Origin: an uncultured Rhodocyclaceae bacterium
Lineage (GTDB): Bacteria > Pseudomonadota > Gammaproteobacteria > Burkholderiales > Rhodocyclaceae
Direction of reading: 5' to 3'
DNA length: 21,119 bases
NCBI GenBank assembly: GCA_903930805.1
Contig: CAIYZZ010000401.1
Coordinates: 1-21,119, forward strand
A program made the position numbers and the translations under genes. How positions within the stretch are numbered: position 1 is the stretch's first letter; each line of letters begins with the position of its first letter. The notes beneath the pieces were generated by a model. That model worked only from the letters and a program-made list of their open reading frames with translations. It was not told the origin of the DNA and ran no database searches. Of this stretch, positions 15,522-21,119 are shown one piece after another.

Positions 15522-17432
15522 TTACGCCGGTTCGAGGAATAGCATGCCGAGCGGTGGCAGGCATAGTTGCAGCGAGGCGGGGCGGCCGTGATGGGCGTAG
15601 TCGTCGGCTGTTACACCGCCGCTGTTGCCCTGACCGCTGCCGCCGTAGCAGGGCGCATCGCTGTTGAGCGCCTCGCGCCAGTAGCCACCGACCGGTACAC
15701 CGACCCGATAGTTCTCGCGTACCACCGGCGTGGCGTTGATGACGATCAGCATCATCTCGCCGTTCTGACCACGCCGCAAAAAGCTGATGATGCTCTCGTC
15801 GCTGTCGTGGCAATCGACCCACTCGAAGCCGTTATTGCTGAAGTCGCGTCCGAACAGGGCAGGACGTGTCTTGTAAACGCCGTTGAGATCACGCAGCCAG
15901 GCTTGTGCGCCGGCATGGACGGGGTATTGCAGCAGGTGCCAGTCGAGGCTGGTGTCGTGATTCCATTCGCGTGATTGGCCAAATTCGCAGCCCATGAACA
16001 GCAGTTTCTTCCCTGGGTGTGCCCACATGTAGCCCAGTAACAGCCGCAGATTGGCGAAGCGCTGCCACTCGTCACCCGGCAACTTGGCGATCAGCGAACC
16101 TTTGCCGTGCACCACCTCGTCGTGCGAGATCGGCAGCATGAAGTTCTCATGGAAGGCGTACCAGATGCTGAAGGTGATCTGGTCGTGGTGAAACTTGCGA
16201 TGGATGGGTTCGTGGGCGAAATAGTCGAGCGTGTCGTGCATCCAGCCCATGTTCCACTTCATGCCGAAGCCCAGTCCGCCCACCCAGGTGGGACGCGAGA
16301 CCATCGGCCAGGCCGTCGACTCCTCGGCGATGCATTGCGTGTCGGGGAAATCGCGATAGACCGCCTCGTTCAACTGGCGCAGGAACTGGATGGCGTTTAT
16401 GTTTTCACGGCCGCCGTATTCGTTGGGAATCCACTCGCCTTCCTTGCGGGCGTAATCAAGGTAAAGCATGGAGGCAACGGCATCGACGCGCAGGCCGTCA
16501 ATGTGATATTTGTCGAGCCAGAACAGTGCGCTGGAAAGCAGGAAGGCGCGGACTTCGTGGCGGCCATAATTGAAAATCTGGCTGCTCCATTCCGGGTGAT
16601 AGCCTTGGCGCGGATCGGCATGTTCGTAGAGCGCCGTGCCATCGAAATAGGCCAGCCCATGCTCGTCGTTGGGGAAGTGCGAGGGCACCCAATCGAGAAT
16701 GACGCCGATGCCCCGCTGATGCAGGTGATCGACGAGGAACATGAAATCCTGCGGCGAACCGTAACGCGAGGTGGCGGCGAAGAATCCGGTGACCTGATAA
16801 CCCCATGAACCGTAGAACGGATGCTCCATCACCGGCAGTAGTTCGACATGGGTGAAGCCCATGTCCGCGCAGTAATCGGCCAACTGGGGCGCGAGATCAC
16901 GATAGTTGAGCGGTAGCTCGGGGTTGTCCGGCGAGCGGCGCCATGAGCCCAGGTGAACTTCATAGACCGAGTGTGGGGCGTCGAGTGCGTTGGCCTGCTT
17001 GCGTTGCGCCATCCAGCTTTCGTCATGCCAGTGATAGTTGAGGTTGGCGATGACCGAGGCGGTGGCCGGTGCAATTTCGCTGCTGAAGGCGAAGGGGTCG
17101 GCCTTGTCGACCTTGTAGGCATCCTTGTTCGATTCGATATGGAACTTGTAATGCTGGCCGAGGGTGGCGCCGGGCACGAAGCCTTCCCAGATGCCGGCAT
17201 CGGCGTGAATGCACTTCAGCCAGTGGGTATGCCGGTGCCAACCGTTGAAATCGCCCGTTACGGAAACGGCATGCGCATTCGGCGCCCAGAGGGCAAAGTG
17301 ACACCCGGCGACACCGTCGCGTACTTCCGGATGTGCCCCCATGCGCTCATAAAGACGAGTGTGGCTGCCCTCGCGGAACAGGTGGAGATCAAGGTCGCTG
17401 AGGCGACTGGTGTTGGTCAGGATATTCGGCAT
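15522..17432 (-). CDS. glgB: 1,4-alpha-glucan branching enzyme
   Basis: Creates alpha-1,6 branches in glycogen. The start is placed at the ATG at 17430-17432 (MPNILTNTSRLSDLDLHLFR) because a perfect GGAGGA lies 7 bases upstream; a GTG-type frame to 17453 is longer but less supported. The 636-residue product has an N-terminal CBM48 domain (CHFALWAPNAHAVSVTGDFN) and a GH13 barrel with all four conserved regions: DWVPSHFPND, GLRVDAVASMLY (nucleophile Asp), AEESTAWP (acid Glu) and ISHDEVVHGKGS (stabilising Asp). A C-terminal all-beta domain ends at LLFLEPA. The length fits the shorter branching enzymes lacking the extra N1 domain. No other glycogen gene is in the window. Confidence 0.97.
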   Translation of the reverse strand: MPNILTNTSRLSDLDLHLFREGSHTRLYERMGAHPEVRDGVAGCHFALWAPNAHAVSVTGDFNGWHRHTHWLKCIHADAGIWEGFVPGATLGQHYKFHIESNKDAYKVDKADPFAFSSEIAPATASVIANLNYHWHDESWMAQRKQANALDAPHSVYEVHLGSWRRSPDNPELPLNYRDLAPQLADYCADMGFTHVELLPVMEHPFYGSWGYQVTGFFAATSRYGSPQDFMFLVDHLHQRGIGVILDWVPSHFPNDEHGLAYFDGTALYEHADPRQGYHPEWSSQIFNYGRHEVRAFLLSSALFWLDKYHIDGLRVDAVASMLYLDYARKEGEWIPNEYGGRENINAIQFLRQLNEAVYRDFPDTQCIAEESTAWPMVSRPTWVGGLGFGMKWNMGWMHDTLDYFAHEPIHRKFHHDQITFSIWYAFHENFMLPISHDEVVHGKGSLIAKLPGDEWQRFANLRLLLGYMWAHPGKKLLFMGCEFGQSREWNHDTSLDWHLLQYPVHAGAQAWLRDLNGVYKTRPALFGRDFSNNGFEWVDCHDSDESIISFLRRGQNGEMMLIVINATPVVRENYRVGVPVGGYWREALNSDAPCYGGSGQGNSGGVTADDYAHHGRPASLQLCLPPLGMLFLEPA

Positions 17433-17462
17433 GACTGGGTCCTCCGATACCACTACAGAAAG

Positions 17463-17489
17463 AAAAAAGCCCGACGCGAAGTCGGGCTT
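17463..17489 (-). terminator. Intrinsic terminator of the tRNA-Val transcript
   Basis: On minus, AAGCCCGAC and GTCGGGCTT form a perfect 9-base stem around TTCGC, followed by a run of T. It begins 7 bases after the tRNA 3' end and lies before the glgB ribosome binding site, isolating the tRNA from glgB. Confidence 0.88.
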
Positions 17490-17496
17490 GGAAAGC

Positions 17497-17571
17497 TGGT
17501 GCGTCGGACAGGGATTGAACCTGTGACCCCCGCCGTGTGAAGGCGATGCTCTACCGCTGAGCTACCGACGC
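17497..17571 (-). tRNA. tRNA-Val (anticodon CAC)
   Basis: The minus strand folds as a complete 75-base cloverleaf: acceptor GCGTCGG paired with CCGACGC, D arm GCTC-AGCGGTA-GAGC, anticodon arm TCGCC-TTCACAC-GGCGG, a five-base variable loop, T arm ACAGG-TTCAATC-CCTGT, and an encoded ACCA 3' end. The anticodon at loop positions 34-36 is CAC, reading GTG (valine). The position between the aminotransferase and glgB, with its own promoter and terminator, suggests an independent transcript. Confidence 0.96.
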
Positions 17572-17596
17572 AAATTCGTACGACTAACGGGCGCGA

Positions 17597-17602
17597 ATTA
17601 TA
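17597..17602 (-). promoter_or_regulatory. -10 element of the tRNA-Val promoter
   Basis: A perfect TATAAT on minus lies between the aminotransferase stop and the tRNA, 25 bases before the tRNA 5' end. It is followed by a GC-rich discriminator (CGCGCCCG), as is usual for stringently controlled stable RNA promoters. The -35 region falls in the last codons of the aminotransferase gene and is weak. Confidence 0.6.
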
Positions 17603-17612
17603 CGGATATTTA

Positions 17613-18815
17613 TTATTTGATGACGGCGGCGATGGCCTTCGCCACGTAGTCGATGTTCTTCGTGTTGAGTGCGGCGACGCAGATGCGACCGGTGCCAACA
17701 GCATAAATGCCGTACTCGGCGCGCATTTTCTCGACCTGTGCAGTGGTGAGGCCGGTGTAGGAGAACATGCCGCGCTGGACATTGATGAAAGAAAAGTCCG
17801 GGGCGCCGGCAGCGGCAAGTTTCTCGACCAGGCTGGTGCGCATGGCGCGGATGCGGTCGCGCATGCCGGCGAGTTCGCCTTCCCACATCTGGCGCAGTTC
17901 GGGGCTGGCGAGGCAGGCCGCGACGATGGCGCCGCCGTGGGTGGGCGGATTGGAATAGTTGGTGCGGATCACGCGCTTCACTTGAGAGAGCACGCGCGCC
18001 GACTCATCCTTGTCGGCAGTGACGATGGTCAGTGCGCCGACACGCTCGCCGTAGAGTGAGAAGGACTTGGAGAAGGAGCTGGAAACGACGAACTGCAGGC
18101 CGGAAGCAGCGAACAGGTCGAGCGCGGCGGCATCCTGCTTGATGCCGTCGGCGAAGCCCTGGTAGGCCATGTCGATGAAGGCGACGAGGTTGCGCTCCTT
18201 GATGGCGGCAACGACTTCGGCCCACTGGGCGGCGGAGAGGTCGGCACCGGTCGGATTGTGGCAGCAGGCGTGCAGCACGACGATGGACTTGGCGGGCATC
18301 GCGGCCAGCGAGGCCTTCATGGCTGCGAAGTCGACGCCGCGCGTGGCAGCATCGTAGTAGGCATATTCCTTGACCGGGAAGCCGGCTGCCTCGAACAGAG
18401 CGCGGTGGTTTTCCCAACTCGGGTCGCTGATGTACACACTGGCGTCGGGCAGCAGTCGCTTGAGATAATCGGCGCCAACCTTGAGCGCGCCCGTGCCGCC
18501 GAGGCATTGGGCGGTGACGGCACGGCCGGCGGCGAGCAACTCTGAATCCTTGCCGAACATGAGATTTTGCACGGCACCGTTATAGGCGGGGGTACCCTCG
18601 ATGGGTTGGTAGCCGCGCGGCGGCTGGGTTTCGAGGCGGGCTTTTTCGGCGGCCTTGACGGCGGCCAGCAGCGGAATCTTGCCATCGTCGCCAAAATAGA
18701 CACCGACGCCGAGGTTGACCTTGGCGGGGTTCTTTTCGGCGTTGTAGGCTTCGTTGAGGCCCAGAATCGGGTCGCGGGGGGCCATTTCGACGGCGGCGAA
18801 GAGTGAGGTACTCAT
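17613..18815 (-). CDS. tyrB: Aromatic/aspartate aminotransferase (class Ia, PLP-dependent)
   Basis: Transfers amino groups between aspartate or aromatic amino acids and 2-oxoglutarate. The 400-residue product has the AspC/TyrB layout: [20 protein letters not shown] at the start, [67 protein letters not shown] (the Asn contacting PLP), [13 protein letters not shown] (PLP-binding Asp and Tyr), and [18 protein letters not shown] with the Schiff-base lysine. The C-terminal GRICVAALN carries the substrate carboxylate-binding Arg. AspC and TyrB cannot be separated on sequence alone; the symbol follows usual betaproteobacterial naming. The start has CAGGAG upstream. It is divergent from uvrB across 94 bases. 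Confidence 0.93.
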   Translation of the reverse strand: MSTSLFAAVEMAPRDPILGLNEAYNAEKNPAKVNLGVGVYFGDDGKIPLLAAVKAAEKARLETQPPRGYQPIEGTPAYNGAVQNLMFGKDSELLAAGRAVTAQCLGGTGALKVGADYLKRLLPDASVYISDPSWENHRALFEAAGFPVKEYAYYDAATRGVDFAAMKASLAAMPAKSIVVLHACCHNPTGADLSAAQWAEVVAAIKERNLVAFIDMAYQGFADGIKQDAAALDLFAASGLQFVVSSSFSKSFSLYGERVGALTIVTADKDESARVLSQVKRVIRTNYSNPPTHGGAIVAACLASPELRQMWEGELAGMRDRIRAMRTSLVEKLAAAGAPDFSFINVQRGMFSYTGLTTAQVEKMRAEYGIYAVGTGRICVAALNTKNIDYVAKAIAAVIK

Positions 18816-18909
18816 AACGGCAATGCTCCTGAAATCAAGAAGGGAAATAACGCGCCATAATAGTCGAAACCATCGAGTCGGCTATTGCGCTGCAAAATCG
18901 AAATTACTG

Positions 18910-20958
18910 ATGATCGAACAAGTTGTTGAATTCCCTGGCAGTCCCTTTCACCTGCACCAGCCTTTTCTGCCTGCCGGTGACCAGCCGGAGGCGATCCGGC
19001 TGTTGATGGATGGGATCGGGGATGGTCTCTCCTTTCAGACGCTATTGGGCGTGACCGGCTCGGGCAAGACCTACACGATGGCCAACGTCATCGCCCGGCT
19101 CGGCCGGCCGGCGCTCGTACTGGCGCACAACAAGACACTGGCGGCGCAGCTCTACTCTGAGTTCCGCGAGTTTTTCCCAGAGAACGCCGTCGAGTACTTC
19201 GTCTCCTACTACGACTACTACCAGCCTGAAGCTTACGTCCCATCGCGCGATTTGTTCATCGAGAAGGATTCGTCGATCAACGAGCACATCGAGCAGATGC
19301 GCCTCTCGGCGACAAAATCACTGCTGGAGCGGCGCGATGTAGTGATCGTCTGTACCGTCTCGGCGATCTATGGTATTGGCGATCCGGTCGATTACCACGC
19401 GATGATCCTGCATCTGCGTGAAGGCGAAAAGATCGGTCAGCGCGAAATCATCCGCCGCCTCTCCGAGATGCAGTACGAGCGCAATGAGGTGGATTTCCAG
19501 CGCGGCACCTTCCGTGTGCGTGGCGATGTGATCGACATCTTTCCGGCGGAAAACGCCGAGAGTGCCTTGCGTGTGTCGCTGTTCGACGACGAGATCGAGA
19601 CGCTAACTGTATTCGATCCACTTACCGGCCACACGAAGCAGAGGTTGGGACGCTTTACGGTTTTTCCGTCGAGCCATTACGTCACGCCGCGCGGGACGGT
19701 GTTGCAGGCCGTCGAAAAGATCAAGCGTGAGCTACGCGAGCGCACCGAGTTTTTCTATCAGGAGCAGAAGCTCGTGGAAGCCCAGCGCATCGAGCAGCGC
19801 ACGCGCTTCGATCTCGAAATGCTCGACCAGATCGGTTTTTGCAAGGGGATCGAGAACTACTCGCGTCACCTCTCGGGCCGTAAGGCCGGCGAGCCGCCAC
19901 CGACGCTCTACGACTATTTGCCGCCCGACGCGATCATGTTCGTCGACGAGTCGCACGTGACGATTCCGCAGGTCGGCGGCATGTACAAGGGCGACCGTTC
20001 GCGCAAGGAAAACCTCGTGAACTACGGTTTCCGCCTACCGTCAGCCTTGGACAACCGGCCGCTCAAGTTCGAGGAGTTCGAACGCCTGATGCCACAGACG
20101 ATCTTTGTTTCGGCGACGCCCGCGAACTACGAGCATGAACACCAGGGTCAGGTGGTGGAGCAGCTGGTACGGCCGACCGGCTTGGTCGATCCGGTGCTGG
20201 AAGTGCGGCCGGCGACCACGCAGGTGGATGACCTGCTGGCCGAAATCAAGCGGCGTGTAGTCGCCGGAGAGCGGGTCCTCGTCACTACCTTGACCAAGCG
20301 GCTTTCGGAACAACTTACCGACTTCCTCGCTGACAATAGCATCAAGGTGCGCTATCTGCATTCGGACATCGATACCGTCGAGCGCGTCGAGATCATCCGC
20401 GACCTGCGGCTCGGCATGTTCGACGTGCTGGTCGGCATCAATCTGCTGCGCGAGGGGCTGGATATTCCCGAGGTGTCGCTGGTGGCGATCCTCGATGCCG
20501 ACAAGGAAGGTTTCCTGCGCTCGGAACGCGCGCTGATCCAGACCATCGGCCGCGCCGCTCGCCATCTCAACGGCAAAGCGATTCTCTACGCTGACCGGAT
20601 TACCAATTCGATGCAGCGCGCCATGGCCGAAACCGAACGCCGGCGGGAAAAACAGCTACATCACAACCTCGAGCATGGCATCACGCCCGTGGGTGTGAAG
20701 AAACGCATCAAGGACATCATCGATGGCGTCTACGATACCGAGGCACTCAACCGCGAGATGAAGGTGGCGCAGGAAGCAGCGAAATACGAGGTAATGAGCG
20801 AGAAGGCGCTGGCGCGCGAGATCAAGCGGCTCGAAAAATCCATGCAGGAACACGCAAAGAATCTGGAGTTCGAACAGGCCGTGACCAAGCGCGACGAACT
20901 GTTCCGTCTGAAGCAAATGGCTTTTGGCGATTCAGGGCATGATGCCCCCGCAGCGTAA
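18910..20958 (+). CDS. uvrB: Excinuclease ABC subunit B
   Basis: The damage-verifying helicase-like subunit of nucleotide excision repair. The start at 18910 gives [20 protein letters not shown], matching the usual short UvrB lead before PAGDQPEAI; the 52 extra in-frame codons back to 18754 overlap the aminotransferase gene and are rejected. The 682-residue product has Walker A GVTGSGKT, the damage-probing beta-hairpin ([16 protein letters not shown]), DESHVT (motif II), the late helicase motifs including [20 protein letters not shown] and QTIGRAARH, and a C-terminal UVR domain ([16 protein letters not shown]) that contacts UvrA or UvrC. No SOS box was seen in the upstream 94 bases. The stop codon overlaps a dispersed repeat copy. 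Confidence 0.98.
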   Translation: MIEQVVEFPGSPFHLHQPFLPAGDQPEAIRLLMDGIGDGLSFQTLLGVTGSGKTYTMANVIARLGRPALVLAHNKTLAAQLYSEFREFFPENAVEYFVSYYDYYQPEAYVPSRDLFIEKDSSINEHIEQMRLSATKSLLERRDVVIVCTVSAIYGIGDPVDYHAMILHLREGEKIGQREIIRRLSEMQYERNEVDFQRGTFRVRGDVIDIFPAENAESALRVSLFDDEIETLTVFDPLTGHTKQRLGRFTVFPSSHYVTPRGTVLQAVEKIKRELRERTEFFYQEQKLVEAQRIEQRTRFDLEMLDQIGFCKGIENYSRHLSGRKAGEPPPTLYDYLPPDAIMFVDESHVTIPQVGGMYKGDRSRKENLVNYGFRLPSALDNRPLKFEEFERLMPQTIFVSATPANYEHEHQGQVVEQLVRPTGLVDPVLEVRPATTQVDDLLAEIKRRVVAGERVLVTTLTKRLSEQLTDFLADNSIKVRYLHSDIDTVERVEIIRDLRLGMFDVLVGINLLREGLDIPEVSLVAILDADKEGFLRSERALIQTIGRAARHLNGKAILYADRITNSMQRAMAETERRREKQLHHNLEHGITPVGVKKRIKDIIDGVYDTEALNREMKVAQEAAKYEVMSEKALAREIKRLEKSMQEHAKNLEFEQAVTKRDELFRLKQMAFGDSGHDAPAA

Positions 20959-20983
20959 AAGTCGGCGCTGGCGGGACGGCACG
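20957..20983 (+). repeat. Dispersed repeat, copy C (across the uvrB stop)
   Basis: A 27-base unit that matches 5783-5809 on minus at 26 of 27 positions and 14160-14184 at 24 of 25. It begins inside the uvrB stop codon TAA, so the repeat defines the immediate 3' end of uvrB. Confidence 0.8.
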
Positions 20984-21119
20984 TATTCTGTGACGATTCC
21001 GCTCGATCTACTCAAAGCTTTGCGACAGAGCCAAGAATGGGTTATGCCGGTATTTAAACAAGAGCAAAAGATTCATCCATCAAAAGGTCAAAGATCTCTC
21101 CTTTTTCCTCGAACCATTC
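20984..21119 (+). other. Unassigned tail after uvrB, partly open reading frame
   Basis: AT-richer sequence reaching the window end. A plus frame beginning at ATG-ATG (20939 and 20942), overlapping the end of uvrB, stays open to the window edge. It reads [20 protein letters not shown] and continues LDLLKALRQSQEW. There is no clear ribosome binding site, and I recognise no family. It may be a real short gene, part of a mobile element, or chance. Confidence 0.3.

Noticed and set aside
16107..16808. A 233-codon plus-strand frame opposite glgB
   Set aside because: It is the antisense shadow of the branching enzyme barrel.
18754..18909. Upstream extension of uvrB
   Set aside because: It overlaps the start of the divergent aminotransferase gene, and the extra residues are not UvrB-like.
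18816..18909. LexA box before uvrB
   Set aside because: No CTGT-N8-ACAG-like dyad is present in the divergent spacer.
19691..19702. A further GCGGGACGG occurrence, in uvrB
   Set aside because: Only nine bases match the dispersed repeat, and it codes for conserved UvrB residues; not a copy.

Overview
The window looks like a chromosomal segment of a betaproteobacterium, probably near Rhodocyclales (this placement is inferred from protein flavour, not from a search). The main support is the gene order hfq-hflX-hflK-hflC-DUF2065-hisZ-purA, which is common in betaproteobacteria. A 4.5S RNA upstream of dnaX-ybaB and the DUF1840, DUF1631 and DUF3301 families agree with it. Core genes appear GC-rich; the 660-4350 stretch is visibly less so.

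Layout. Position 1-71 (minus) is the 5' end of a DUF1840 gene. A family-4 uracil-DNA glycosylase (108-659, plus) and a large DUF1631 protein (954-3191, plus) follow, separated by a 294-base palindrome-bearing gap. Next, all on minus, come a lone FAH-family hydratase (3314-4135), a 68-residue orphan with its own promoter and a strong ribosome binding site (4348-4554), and a two-gene set for a secreted YP-rich protein and a glycine-zipper lipoprotein (4740-5685). The core minus-strand operon runs from hfq (12097) through hflX, hflK, hflC, DUF2065 and hisZ to purA (5835). Divergent from hfq are 4.5S RNA (12237-12338), a Spy/LTXXQ-type periplasmic protein, dnaX and ybaB on plus. DUF3301, glgB, tRNA-Val(CAC) and an aspartate/tyrosine aminotransferase are on minus. 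uvrB is on plus, and an unassigned AT-richer tail closes the window.

How the genes relate. hfq/hflX/hflK/hflC form an RNA chaperone, ribosome-associated GTPase and FtsH-regulating membrane complex module, followed by histidine (hisZ) and purine (purA) biosynthesis. dnaX and ybaB belong to replication and nucleoid function. The UDG and uvrB are repair genes at opposite ends.

Most notable observations. (1) A near-identical dispersed repeat of about 25-27 bases occurs three times: just after purA, inside the dnaX linker, and across the uvrB stop codon. (2) hflX is broken by a frameshift at a small GC hairpin that looks like a roughly 22-base insertion in its G domain. (3) recR is missing from its usual place behind ybaB. 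I saw no CRISPR array, phage, complete insertion sequence or obvious new defence system; most of the window is ordinary core genome.
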